Origin: Brevundimonas sp. UBA7506
GTDB taxonomy: Bacteria; Pseudomonadota; Alphaproteobacteria; Caulobacterales; Caulobacteraceae
Length of the DNA stretch: 64,000 nucleotides
NCBI RefSeq assembly: GCF_002479495.1
Contig: NZ_DLNQ01000002.1
Coordinates: 63,272 to 127,271 of the forward strand
Direction: 5' to 3'
Position numbers and translations under genes: made by a program. Below the pieces are notes generated by a model, which saw only the letters and a list, made by a program, of their open reading frames with translations, made no database searches and had not been told where the DNA came from. Of the stretch, positions 27,415 to 35,552 are shown piece after piece. Each line of letters opens with the position of its first letter. The stretch's first letter is position 1.

Positions 27415-27447
27415 AAGCGCCGCTGGGGCAACCCGGCGGCGCTTTTT
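27415..27447 (+). terminator. Strong intrinsic terminator
   Basis: A perfect 7-bp stem GCGCCGC/GCGGCGC (27417-27423, 27436-27442), extended inward by GGG/CCC pairing and flanked by AA/TT, is followed by TTTTT. It ends the flaF or small-ORF transcript. On the opposite strand it lies after the exoD stop but lacks a T tract. Confidence 0.85.
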
Positions 27448-27454
27448 CGTGGCG

Positions 27455-28147
27455 CTAGAAGATCGTGGCGAACCAATGAGCGACGCCGTGAATAATGGCC
27501 ATGACGGTCGTCCATACCAGCGTCAGGTAGACGCCGCAGATGGCCGTGCCGACCAGTCCGGCGATGATGAAGACGCCGTCTCTCTGGATGATGGCCAGAC
27601 CGAAGACGGCGAGCGTCAGGCCGGGCAGGGCGTCGCCGAAAGGCACGGGCAGGGCCATCATCAGCGCCAGCAGGATGCAGATCGTTCCGACGACGACGTC
27701 GGCGACCTCTCCTGTCAGAACCGGAATGCGGGGCCGGGTCAGGCGTTCGACCTGACGCAGGCGCGGCAGGATCTTCTGACTGGCGCTCTGGTAGGTAGCG
27801 CGGCTGACGGAGGCTTTCATCAGCCAGCGCGGCAGCCAGACCTTGTCGCGCTGTAGCGCCAGTTCGGCGGCGATCAGGATGATCGGAACCGAGAAGACCG
27901 CCTTACCGCCCGGGGGCCAGGGAATCAAAGCCATCAGCGCCAGCATCAGAATCACGGCGCCGAAGCCGCGTTCGCCGAAGGCCTCGACCATTTCCTTCAG
28001 GGTCAGCTTGGGATCATCGCCACGACCCAACGATTCCAGAACGTCCGAAAACGTCCGGCTCTCATCAGGCGGCGGCGCGGGCACAAGCGTCATCAGGCGA
28101 GACTCGGGGGAGCGAAGGTTCGCCAAGTTAGGGGGCGCGTCCCCCAT
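27455..28147 (-). CDS. ExoD family membrane protein
   Basis: 230 residues from ATG at 28147 (AGGGA upstream); an internal ATG at 28093 is also possible. ExoD features: RTFSDVLESLGRGDDPKLTLKEMVEAFGERGFG, followed by ILMLALMALIPWPPGGKAVFSVPIILIAAELAL, and two further hydrophobic hairpins near the C-terminus, about four to five membrane segments in all. ExoD was linked in rhizobia to exopolysaccharide synthesis and alkali tolerance; its biochemical role is unclear. No polysaccharide genes are nearby, so it stands alone. Confidence 0.82.
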   Translation of the reverse strand: MGDAPPNLANLRSPESRLMTLVPAPPPDESRTFSDVLESLGRGDDPKLTLKEMVEAFGERGFGAVILMLALMALIPWPPGGKAVFSVPIILIAAELALQRDKVWLPRWLMKASVSRATYQSASQKILPRLRQVERLTRPRIPVLTGEVADVVVGTICILLALMMALPVPFGDALPGLTLAVFGLAIIQRDGVFIIAGLVGTAICGVYLTLVWTTVMAIIHGVAHWFATIF

Positions 28148-28186
28148 GCGCCATCCCTGACGCATGGGGTGCGGCTTAATGTTTCG

Positions 28187-28501
28187 TCACGTGCCTGCGT
28201 ATCCAAGCCGGTCCATCGCAACGGCAACGATAAGGAGCATTGCGGATGTCACGCTGAGCGCACGAAAGAACAGCAGGCGACGACGAATGCCAGGTTTCCA
28301 TGAAGGATCGGTCTTGATCGTCATCAGCCTCCACCAGCTCTGATTAACCTGATGCTTGTCCTGATGGTCGAGGCCGGAATCCATGCTCGTGCCGGGGCGC
28401 CGCGTGGCGCGATAGATGTCTTGCTGAAGGGACATGAGCATCCATTGGCCCAAGCCCCCACAGGCCAGCGCTGTCAGCATGATGACAGATAACAGCAGCA
28501 T
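28187..28501 (-). CDS. Small two-helix membrane protein, unknown
   Basis: 104 residues with hydrophobic stretches at about 1-24 ([18 protein letters not shown]) and 80-97 (SVTSAMLLIVAVAMD), separated by a polar loop with IYRATRRPGTSMDSG and WWRLMTIKTDPSWKPGIRRRLLFFR. No family recognised. Its ATG overlaps the isovaleryl-CoA dehydrogenase stop by one base (TGATG), implying coupled translation, yet nothing in it suggests an acyl-CoA role. Confidence 0.6.
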   Translation of the reverse strand: MLLLSVIMLTALACGGLGQWMLMSLQQDIYRATRRPGTSMDSGLDHQDKHQVNQSWWRLMTIKTDPSWKPGIRRRLLFFRALSVTSAMLLIVAVAMDRLGYAGT

Positions 28502-29667
28502 CAGCCCAGCAGTTCGCGGCCGATCAGGAAGCGGCGGATTTCGTTGGTGCCGGCGCCGATGTCATAGAGCTTGGCGTCGCGGACCAGGCGCTCGACCGGC
28601 CATTCCTTGGTGTAGCCGGCGCCCCCCAAGGCCTGGACGGCCTCCAGCGACACCTTCACGGCGTTTTCCGAGGCCAGCAGGATGGCTCCGGCCGCGTCAT
28701 AGCGGGTGGTCTTGCCCTGATCGCAGGCGCGGGCCACGGCGTAGACATAGGCGCGGGCGCTGTTCAGGGCGACGTACATGTCGGCGACCTTGGCCTGCAT
28801 CAGCTGGAAGCTGCCGATGGCCTTGCCGAACTGCTTGCGCTCGCGGACGTAGGGCAGGACCACGTCCAGCGCCGCCTGCATGATGCCCAGGGGACCGGCC
28901 GACAGGACGGCGCGCTCATAGTCCAGGCCGCTCATCAGCACGCCAGCGCCGCCGCCGACCGGGCCCATGACGTTCTCTTCCGGGATCTCGCAGTCCTCGA
29001 ACACCAGTTCGGCGGTGTCGGAGCCGCGCATGCCCATCTTGTCCAGCTTCTTGGAAACGCTGAAGCCCTTCATGCCGCGCTCGACCAGGAAGGCGGTGCA
29101 GCCCTTGGAGCCCGCCTCGGGGTCGGTCTTGGCGTAAACCACCAGGGTGTCGGCCGAAGGGGCGTTGGTGATCCAGAACTTGGTGCCGTTCAGGACGTAG
29201 CGGTCGCCCTTCTTGTCGGCGCGGGTGCGCATCGACATGACGTCCGAGCCCGCACCGGCCTCCGACATGGCCAGGGAGCCGACATGCTCGCCCGAGATCA
29301 GCTTGGGCAGATACCTGTGCTTCTGCTCGGGCGTGCCCCAGCGGCGGATCTGGTTGACGCAGAGGTTGGAGTGGGCGCCGTAAGACAGACCAATCGAGGC
29401 CGAGGCGCGCGACACTTCCTCCATCGCCACGACGTGTTCGAGGTAGCCGAGGCCGAGGCCGCCGAACTCTTCCTCGACGGTGATGCCGTGCAGGCCCAGC
29501 TCGCCCATTTCGGGCCAGAGTTCGCGTTTGAACTCGTTCTTTTCGTCGATTTCGGCGGCGAGGGGGGCCAGCCGGTCGGCGGCCCAGCGGGCGGTGGTTT
29601 CACGAATGGCGTCGGCGTTCTCGCCGAGGCCGAATTCCATGGATTGGGGCGCGAAGGGAATGCTCAT
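28501..29667 (-). CDS. ivd: Isovaleryl-CoA dehydrogenase
   Basis: 388 residues from ATG at 29665-29667 ([15 protein letters not shown]). Acyl-CoA dehydrogenase signatures: [42 protein letters not shown] and [16 protein letters not shown]. The catalytic base is placed as in isovaleryl-CoA dehydrogenases, Glu251 in [15 protein letters not shown], rather than at the C-terminal position used by medium-chain enzymes. It oxidises isovaleryl-CoA to 3-methylcrotonyl-CoA in leucine breakdown. The next steps, methylcrotonyl-CoA carboxylase and methylglutaconyl-CoA hydratase, are encoded 23-28 kb away in this window. Confidence 0.88.
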   Translation of the reverse strand: MSIPFAPQSMEFGLGENADAIRETTARWAADRLAPLAAEIDEKNEFKRELWPEMGELGLHGITVEEEFGGLGLGYLEHVVAMEEVSRASASIGLSYGAHSNLCVNQIRRWGTPEQKHRYLPKLISGEHVGSLAMSEAGAGSDVMSMRTRADKKGDRYVLNGTKFWITNAPSADTLVVYAKTDPEAGSKGCTAFLVERGMKGFSVSKKLDKMGMRGSDTAELVFEDCEIPEENVMGPVGGGAGVLMSGLDYERAVLSAGPLGIMQAALDVVLPYVRERKQFGKAIGSFQLMQAKVADMYVALNSARAYVYAVARACDQGKTTRYDAAGAILLASENAVKVSLEAVQALGGAGYTKEWPVERLVRDAKLYDIGAGTNEIRRFLIGRELLG

Positions 29668-29709
29668 GCCGCAAGGCGTAGCATCGCGCACGCGCTTCGC
29701 CTAGCGGCC

Positions 29710-30522
29710 TCAGACGACGCTTTTATTGTTCCGCTGGCGCGTCAGGTTCCAACCCGCGACGCCGATGAAGATCAGACCGATGACGGCCAGGGCGCCGCCG
29801 ATCAGCACGGTGCCGTCCGTCGCCTGCTGGGCGGCCAGAACGCGACGGAAGGCGGCGATTCCGGCCGCGAAGGCTAGCAGACCGATGCCGCCGATGAAGA
29901 TGACGGCGCCTGTGTCGTTCAGTGCGGCAGGCGGTGCCGTGCGCTTCTCATGGCGCAGCACCTGAACCGTGGCAGGGGCGTCGTCTTCGGGGCGCTGGAC
30001 GGTGTTGGGGCCCTGGACCGGCGCGGTGAGCAGAAGATCCAGCGGCGCGGGCCGGTCTGGCGCGGCGTCGAACAGGGCGCGTTCGGCCGAGCGGCGGCGA
30101 TAGGGGGCGTCGATGGCGGGCTGGACCCGATCGGGCCAGCCGCTCAGGGCCTCAGCGGCGCGGGCGGGGGCGCCGGCGTTCAGTTGTTCCAGCACGTCGG
30201 ACCCTTCGAAGCGCTGGACGCCGACCGAGAAGATGAAGCTGGCCAGGGCGTCGAACTGATGCTGGTTCAGCGGGATCGAGACACGGCTGTTGATGGTCTC
30301 GACGACGGGCAGCAGATCGTACTGCAGCAGCAGCTCGGCCTCGGCCTCGCTGATCGTCGCGCCGGGGCGGGCAGATTTCACGTGGCCGTAGCCGATGACC
30401 GGCACGCCGTCGCGGCGACGCACCGTCCGGGGACGAAATCCCTCGAAGCTCTTGATCAGAAGCAGGCCCTCGCGGGACACCTTCAGACGCTGTGGCAGGG
30501 CTGCGGACACGGAATGACCCAT
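29710..30522 (-). CDS. GH24 (T4-type) lysozyme with C-terminal membrane helices
   Basis: 270 residues from the ATG at 30522 (MGHSVSAALPQRLKVS); a TTG farther upstream is less likely. Residues about 20-150 are a phage-type lysozyme domain: LLLIKSFEGFRPRTV with the catalytic Glu, RRDGVPVIGYGHV with the Asp and the YGH turn, then NQHQFDALASFIFSVGV. A linker rich in Pro and Asp follows, then two hydrophobic helices (GAVIFIGGIGLLAFAAGIAAF and GTVLIGGALAVIGLIFIGVAG). It cuts the glycan strands of peptidoglycan. The membrane tail is unlike soluble endolysins; no phage genes surround it, so it is probably a domesticated or cell-wall remodelling enzyme. Confidence 0.82.
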   Translation of the reverse strand: MGHSVSAALPQRLKVSREGLLLIKSFEGFRPRTVRRRDGVPVIGYGHVKSARPGATISEAEAELLLQYDLLPVVETINSRVSIPLNQHQFDALASFIFSVGVQRFEGSDVLEQLNAGAPARAAEALSGWPDRVQPAIDAPYRRRSAERALFDAAPDRPAPLDLLLTAPVQGPNTVQRPEDDAPATVQVLRHEKRTAPPAALNDTGAVIFIGGIGLLAFAAGIAAFRRVLAAQQATDGTVLIGGALAVIGLIFIGVAGWNLTRQRNNKSVV

Positions 30523-30584
30523 TTCGAAACGGGCTTGCTCGCCCGTCAGGCGAAGCAGCAAGCCGCGTTCCGAACGGCGTCGGA

Positions 30585-32000
30585 TCAGAGCAAGACGATG
30601 GTCGCCAGGCCCAGGAAGATGAGGAAGCCGAAGAAGTCCGTCGTCGCCGTCACGAAGACGGCCGAGGAGACGGCGGGGTCGAACTTCAGCTTCGACAGGG
30701 TCAGGGGCGTCAGAACCCCGACGGTGGCCGCGACCAGCAGGTTCAGCACCATGGCCGTAGCGATGACCGCCCCTATGCGCCAGTCGTGGAACCAGAAGCC
30801 CGCCGCCAGACCGACCAGGGGCGACAGCACCAGGCCGTTGGCCAGGCCCACGGTCAGCTCGCGCCAGAAGGTGCGCACGGCGTTAGAGGAGGTCAGTTCG
30901 CGCGTCGCCAGGGCGCGGACGGTGACGGTCAGGGCCTGGGTGCCGGCGTTGCCGCCGATGGCCGAGACGATGGGCATCAGCACGGCCAGGGCGACGATCT
31001 GCTGGATCGTGCCCTCGAAGAAGGCGATGACCCCGGCGCCGAGAATGGCGGTGAACAGGTTGATGCCCAGCCAGGGCACGCGACCGCGCACGATCTCCAG
31101 CACGCCCGAGGACCGATCTTCGTCCGAGACGCCGGCCAGGCGCAGGATGTCTTCGCGGTTTTCTTCCTGGATGATGTGGACGATGTCGTCGACCGTCAGC
31201 TGACCGACCAGCCGTCCGCCGCTGTCGACGACCGGGGCCGAGATCAGGTTGTACTTCTCGAAGATGTAGGCGACCTCTTCCTGGTCGACGTCGACATCAA
31301 TCTCGTTGACCGGCTCCATCAGCTCGGACAGCGGCGTCTCGCGCGGCGCGCGCAGCAGGCGGCTGATGGCGACGCCGCCGACGGGGCGGTTCACCGGGTC
31401 GACGACATAGATGTCGAAGAAGAGCTCGGGCAGGTCCTCGCCCTGGCGACGGACGTGGTCGATGGTGTCGCCGACGTTCCAGAACTGCGGCGCGGCCATG
31501 ACCTCGCGCTGCATCAGGCGGCCGGCCGAATCCTCGGAATAGGCCAGCGAGGTTTCGATCGCGGCGCGATCGACCTCGGGCATGGCGGCCAGCACCTTCT
31601 CGCGCTGGTCGTCCTCCAGATCCTCGACCACGGCGGCGGCGTCGTCGGATTCCAGCTCCTGCAGGGCCTCGGCCAGGGTCAGGTGAGGCACCCGTTCCAG
31701 CACTTCCTCGCGGATGCCGTCGTCCAGCTCGGGCAGGGTGTCGGCCAGCAGGTCCGGCGGCAGCCACTGAACCACCACGGCGCGATGCTCGGCCGTCAGG
31801 AAGCCCATCAGGTCGGCGACGTCGGCGGGGTGAAGGTCTTCCAGCAGGCCGCGCAGGCGCATGCCGTCGCCGTCGTCGGCGGCGTCCACGACCTTTTCGA
31901 CGAAGGAGGCCGTCAGGGCGTAGTTCTCGCCGAGGGCGACGTGATCTTCGGTTTCGATTTCGGGAGCAGGGGCCGGGGAGGCGGTATCCGTGTTGGTCAC
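30585..32000 (-). CDS. mgtE: Magnesium transporter MgtE
   Basis: 471 residues with a GTG start decided by GGAGG six bases upstream. Domains in order: an acidic N-terminal MgtE domain with HPADVADLMGFL and LESDDAAAVVEDLEDDQREKVL (about 35-160), a CBS pair (160-290, with SAGRLMQREVMAAP and AYIFEKYNLISAPVVDSGGRLVG), and five membrane helices with the selectivity region PIVSAIGGNAGTQALTVTVRAL. It imports magnesium and is gated by magnesium binding to the cytosolic domains. It stands alone, downstream of tRNA-Leu in the same direction. Confidence 0.94.
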   Translation of the reverse strand: MTNTDTASPAPAPEIETEDHVALGENYALTASFVEKVVDAADDGDGMRLRGLLEDLHPADVADLMGFLTAEHRAVVVQWLPPDLLADTLPELDDGIREEVLERVPHLTLAEALQELESDDAAAVVEDLEDDQREKVLAAMPEVDRAAIETSLAYSEDSAGRLMQREVMAAPQFWNVGDTIDHVRRQGEDLPELFFDIYVVDPVNRPVGGVAISRLLRAPRETPLSELMEPVNEIDVDVDQEEVAYIFEKYNLISAPVVDSGGRLVGQLTVDDIVHIIQEENREDILRLAGVSDEDRSSGVLEIVRGRVPWLGINLFTAILGAGVIAFFEGTIQQIVALAVLMPIVSAIGGNAGTQALTVTVRALATRELTSSNAVRTFWRELTVGLANGLVLSPLVGLAAGFWFHDWRIGAVIATAMVLNLLVAATVGVLTPLTLSKLKFDPAVSSAVFVTATTDFFGFLIFLGLATIVLL

Positions 32001-32058
32001 GTGCTGCCTCCCCGAAATGTCAGCCTGGTATAGCCGAGTGTCGCCCTGTCAGATCAGA

Positions 32059-32143
32059 TGGTGCGGTCGAGAAGACTCGAACTTCCACGGGTTGCCCCAC
32101 AGCGACCTCAACGCTGCGCGTCTACCAATTCCGCCACGACCGC
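32059..32143 (-). tRNA. tRNA-Leu (GAG)
   Basis: 85-nt tRNA with acceptor GCGGTCG/CGACCGC, a leucine-type variable arm, T-loop GTTCGAGTC and encoded CCA (32059-32061). The anticodon loop GTTGAGGT gives GAG, reading CUC and CUU. Confidence 0.96.
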
Positions 32144-32244
32144 TCGCATCGGAGGGCGGGCAATAGCGGAGAGGCGACGGAAAGAAAAGGGGGTTTTGCG
32201 GAAATAGGCGAAGTCCCGGCTTTTCCTGCCGATTTGCCGTCAAT

Positions 32245-32329
32245 AGCCGCGTCGGGTCGAGAAGGCGGAGCCTTCTGATTGCGGCTCCAACATGAAGCCG
32301 CGTCGGGTCGAGAAGGCGGAGCCTTTTGA
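32245..32329. repeat. Tandem repeat of a hairpin unit, two copies, period 51
   Basis: Copies begin at 32245 and 32296 and share about 34 bases with one difference. Each contains GAAGGC-GGA-GCCTTC (or GCCTTT), a short hairpin. They lie between the FliN-like stop and tRNA-Leu in an otherwise gene-free 200-base stretch. They could act as 3'-end structures of the leftward FliN-like transcript. Confidence 0.7.
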
Positions 32330-32342
32330 GCGCGGTTAAGAA

Positions 32343-32648
32343 TTATGCCGCGCCGGCCATGAAGTCATAGATGTCGGCGGGGCGGGTGACGGTGATGGCG
32401 ATGCGATCGTCGCGAATCTCGATCTCGCCGCGCGCGACCGGGTGATTGTTGGCAAGAATCCAGACCTCGTCGCGTTCCGAGGCGTCGAGCGGAATCACAG
32501 CGCCGCGACCCATGCGCAGCAGCTGTTGCATCGGCAGGACCGAACGGCCCAGCACGACCGAAATCTCGACATCAACGGCTTCGATCTGGCTCAAGACGAT
32601 ACTCGCAATCAACGCGTGGCCCTTGCGCCGACGCGTTAGGACACACAT
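32343..32648 (-). CDS. FliN/SpoA-domain flagellar motor switch-like protein
   Basis: 101 residues, made almost entirely of a SpoA (FliN C-terminal) domain: QIEAVDVEISVVLGRSVLPMQQLLRMGRGAVIPLD and VARGEIEIRDDRIAITVTRPADIYDF. FliN forms the base of the flagellar C-ring with FliM and FliG. The start at 32648 has GAGG five bases upstream. It stands alone, divergent from lipB with only nine bases between the start codons, and away from the main flagellar cluster; it is either the fliN of this genome or a paralogue. Confidence 0.82.
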   Translation of the reverse strand: MCVLTRRRKGHALIASIVLSQIEAVDVEISVVLGRSVLPMQQLLRMGRGAVIPLDASERDEVWILANNHPVARGEIEIRDDRIAITVTRPADIYDFMAGAA

Positions 32649-32657
32649 TGAAGCCTC

Positions 32658-33374
32658 ATGCTTGCCGACCCGTTAAGCCTGACCGAACCTTTGCTGCTCC
32701 GAGACGACGGCCGCCCCGTGCAGTGGGCTGTCTCGACCGGATATGTCGACTATGAACCCGCCGTCGCCGTCATGGAGGCCCGCGTCGCCGCCATCGCTGC
32801 GGGCGAGGCCGAGGAAGTGGTCTGGCTGCTGGAGCATCCGCCCCTCTACACGGCGGGGGTCTCGGCCAAGGACGACGATCTGCTGGCGCCCGACCGCTTC
32901 CCGGTCCACCGCACGGGGCGGGGCGGGCAGTTCACCTATCACGGGCCGGGCCAGCGCGTGGCCTATGTCATGCTGGACCTGAACCGGCGCGGTAAGGATG
33001 TGCGGGCTTTCGTCCATGGTCTGGAAGACTGGATCATCGGCGCCCTGGACCAGTTCGGCGTCGAGGCCGGGATGCGCGAAGGCCGCGTCGGCGTCTGGGT
33101 CGAGCGCAAGGGCGCGGGCTGGTCGCGCGAGGACAAGATCGCCGCCATCGGCGTCAAAGTCCGCAAGTGGGTCAGCTTCCACGGCATCAGCCTGAATGTG
33201 GAGCCGGACCTGGACCATTTCGGCGGCATCGTGCCCTGCGGCATCACGGAGCACGGCGTGACCAGCCTGGTCGATCTGGGCGTTCTGGCGACGATGGATG
33301 AGGCGGACGGGGCGCTGAAGGCCTCGTTCCAGCGGGTGTTCGGCCCGGTTCAGGACGGCGAAGCGCCGCTCTGA
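32658..33374 (+). CDS. lipB: Octanoyltransferase LipB
   Basis: 238 residues. LipB hallmarks: [37 protein letters not shown], the acyl-holding Cys194 in [15 protein letters not shown] and Lys167 in AAIGVKV. It moves octanoyl groups from acyl carrier protein to the lipoyl domains of dehydrogenase complexes, the first step of lipoate synthesis. Start codons of lipB and the FliN-like gene are only 9 bases apart on opposite strands, so their promoters must overlap the other gene. Its 3' end overlaps the convergent DUF805 gene by 25 bases. Confidence 0.94.
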   Translation: MLADPLSLTEPLLLRDDGRPVQWAVSTGYVDYEPAVAVMEARVAAIAAGEAEEVVWLLEHPPLYTAGVSAKDDDLLAPDRFPVHRTGRGGQFTYHGPGQRVAYVMLDLNRRGKDVRAFVHGLEDWIIGALDQFGVEAGMREGRVGVWVERKGAGWSREDKIAAIGVKVRKWVSFHGISLNVEPDLDHFGGIVPCGITEHGVTSLVDLGVLATMDEADGALKASFQRVFGPVQDGEAPL

Positions 33375-33754
33375 TCACGAGGTGAAGCGCCGTAACGGTT
33401 GAAGGCCTTCTGCCCCGGCAGCAGGGCCAGATCGACGACGACCATCACCAGCAGGGCCAGGGCGATCCAGTCGAACGGAGCCTGAGGGCGAGGCCAGGCC
33501 ATGGCGAAGGCCAGCAGGATCGGCCCGCTCCACCATCCCGACCGCCCTCGGTCGTGCAGACGCTGCGACAGCAGGCAGGCGGCGCAGTAGAGCAGGGCCG
33601 CCGCGACGAGCCAGCCCATCAGGTCGCGCGCCTTCAGCGGCGCCAGCAGATCGAACGCCGCCCAGATCGCCAGAAGAACGCCTGCTCCAATGAGAAAGGC
33701 GATGCGACCGATGCGGCCGCTGGACGTCAGGAACAGGTCTGAGAAGCGGTGCAT
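33350..33754 (-). CDS. DUF805 family membrane protein
   Basis: 134 residues from ATG at 33754 ([17 protein letters not shown]). DUF805 landmarks: [33 protein letters not shown], and [12 protein letters not shown] near the end, with four predicted membrane helices. The function of the family is unknown. The last codons overlap the lipB 3' end on the opposite strand by 25 bases. Confidence 0.82.
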   Translation of the reverse strand: MHRFSDLFLTSSGRIGRIAFLIGAGVLLAIWAAFDLLAPLKARDLMGWLVAAALLYCAACLLSQRLHDRGRSGWWSGPILLAFAMAWPRPQAPFDWIALALLVMVVVDLALLPGQKAFNRYGASPRDQSGASPS

Positions 33755-33932
33755 CCGACTTCGGCTCTGGCAGGGGCGAAACAATCCCGCTTAAGGCGCT
33801 GACCGGCTTGAGTAAACCGACCGGTCCGAAGGCAAGCGTCGCGGTCAATTCGTCGCGGGGCTTTAACGTGGACCTTTCTTGGGTTTAAACACGGCGAACC
33901 CGCGTTTCGACGGCCCTCTGGGAGTATCCTCC

Positions 33933-35411
33933 ATGCAACGTCTGCTCACCGCCTCGGCGGCGGTTCTCGCACTGGCCTTCGCGGCCGGCGGCGCTTCCGC
34001 CCAGAACTTCAGCGACCTCGCGCGTCAGGACCTTCAGGCCATGCACGATGCGCTGAAGGCCAACCATCCGGCTGCCGTGGTGCCGGGCGCCGCCAGTGAA
34101 TCCTTCCGCAGCTGGATCGACTCCGGCCTGCAGGACGCCATGGGCAAGGCCGGTCAGGTCAACAGCGGCGAAAGCCACGCCTACCTGCTGCGCTACTACG
34201 CCAACGGTTTCCGTGACGCGAACATCGCCACCAGCCCGACCTTTGAAGGGGCCAGCCCCTTCTTCGCCACCGGTTGGCCCGGCGTGGCCACGGCCTGGCG
34301 CAACGGCGAATATGTCGTTTCCTACGTGCAGCCGGGCGTGCGCGGGGCGCCGCCGGTCGGGGCCGTGGTCAAGGCCTGCAACCTCCAGCCGATCGCCGAT
34401 TTCGCCAAGACCAAGCTTGACGGCTTCGAAGGCGACCTGACGACGGAAGCCGCGCGTGTTCGCACCGCCCCCTATCTGCTGTGGAACCGCAACAACCCCA
34501 TGGCCGGCGGCGTGCCCTCGACCTGCGAGTTCCAGGTCGGCCGTCGCACCCGCGACTATACGCTGAGCCCGCAACCGGCGACCGCCGCCAACCTGGAGGC
34601 CGCCTACCGCGCCTCGGTCTTCACGCCCGGCGCGACCAAGCTGTCGATCGAACAGGTCGACGGTCGTCCGTGGGTTCATGTCAACTCGCTGGAAGACAAC
34701 GCCGGCTGGGACGCCTTCTTCGCCCAGGTCGAGGCCCAGGTCGGCGCCCTGCGCGGCGCTCAGGGCCTGGTCATTGACCTGCGCGGCGCCGACGGCGACT
34801 CGGTCAACGCCACCTCGCGCGGCTATGGCCTGGCCAACCGTATCTGGACGCCGGAATTCACCGTCAGCCGCCAGCCGGAAGCCGGTCAGATCACCTATCG
34901 CGCCACTCCGGCCAACCGTCAGTGGTTCGCCGAGACCCTTGGCCGGATGCAGGCCGACCCCCGCTTCGTGCAGGAATCGGGCGCTGTGATTGAACAGACC
35001 CAAGCCATCGTCGCCGCCTTCGATGCGGCCATCGCCGCCGGTCAACCGACCTTCGTCATGCCGGGCCGTCCGTCGGTCGCCGACACCGGCGCGGCCAACC
35101 CGGTGCAGGGCAAGGTCGTGGTTCTGGTCGACGGCGGCTGCACCAACGGCTGCCTGGACACCCTGGATCTGCTGACCCGCCTGCCGAACGTGCAACTGGC
35201 CGGTTCGGCGACCGCCGTGGATTCGATCTTCATCGAGCCGACCGTGCAGCGTCTGCCGTCCAACTATTCTGACTTCAGCTATGGCCACAAGGCCTGGACG
35301 ACGCGCAAGCGCGGCAACAACCAGGGCTATGTCCCGGCTCAGGGTCTGACCTACACGGGCAACCCGACCGACGAAGTCGCCGTCCGCACCTGGGTCGGTG
35401 GTCTCTTTTAA
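33933..35411 (+). CDS. S41 (C-terminal processing protease)-like exported protein, serine missing
   Basis: 492 residues. The signal peptide MQRLLTASAAVLALAFAAGGASAQ is preceded by GGAG eight bases upstream of ATG 33933. The C-terminal half has S41-like segments: WVHVNSLEDNAGWDAFFAQVEAQV, GLVIDLRGADGDSV and VVVLVDGGCTNGCLDTLDLL (395-414). In related S41 proteins the last segment carries the nucleophile as C-x-S-x-C; here it reads Cys403-Thr-Asn405-Gly-Cys407, so the serine is absent. It may be a catalytically dead member or use other residues. Stem-loop repeats and an intrinsic terminator follow, so it is transcribed alone. Family placement is moderate confidence. Confidence 0.68.
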   Translation: MQRLLTASAAVLALAFAAGGASAQNFSDLARQDLQAMHDALKANHPAAVVPGAASESFRSWIDSGLQDAMGKAGQVNSGESHAYLLRYYANGFRDANIATSPTFEGASPFFATGWPGVATAWRNGEYVVSYVQPGVRGAPPVGAVVKACNLQPIADFAKTKLDGFEGDLTTEAARVRTAPYLLWNRNNPMAGGVPSTCEFQVGRRTRDYTLSPQPATAANLEAAYRASVFTPGATKLSIEQVDGRPWVHVNSLEDNAGWDAFFAQVEAQVGALRGAQGLVIDLRGADGDSVNATSRGYGLANRIWTPEFTVSRQPEAGQITYRATPANRQWFAETLGRMQADPRFVQESGAVIEQTQAIVAAFDAAIAAGQPTFVMPGRPSVADTGAANPVQGKVVVLVDGGCTNGCLDTLDLLTRLPNVQLAGSATAVDSIFIEPTVQRLPSNYSDFSYGHKAWTTRKRGNNQGYVPAQGLTYTGNPTDEVAVRTWVGGLF

Positions 35412-35481
35412 GGGGCCTACCGCGCTTCGCGCTACTTGAGGCCATGTTCTAGGGCCTATCGCGCTTCGCTACTTGAGGCCC
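35412..35481. repeat. Two tandem stem-loop repeats
   Basis: Copies at 35412-35443 and 35452-35481 share GGGCCTA-CGCGCTTCG-CTACTTGAGGCC with small differences. Each folds by pairing GGCCT with AGGCC; the first also has CGCGC/GCGCG-type inner pairing. They begin immediately after the stop codon of the S41-like gene and precede its terminator. Confidence 0.7.
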
Positions 35482-35506
35482 GTCTAGAGCATTGAAGACG
35501 GCATTG

Positions 35507-35546
35507 GGGCCGGACGGTGGAAACATCGTCCGGCCCTTCCTATTTT
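35507..35546 (+). terminator. Intrinsic terminator after the S41-like gene
   Basis: A perfect 10-bp stem GGGCCGGACG/CGTCCGGCCC (35507-35516, 35527-35536) with a 10-nt loop is followed by TTCCTATTTT. It ends only 6 bases before the msrB ATG, so msrB needs its own promoter inside this region or depends on read-through. Confidence 0.82.
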
Positions 35547-35552
35547 GGGCGG

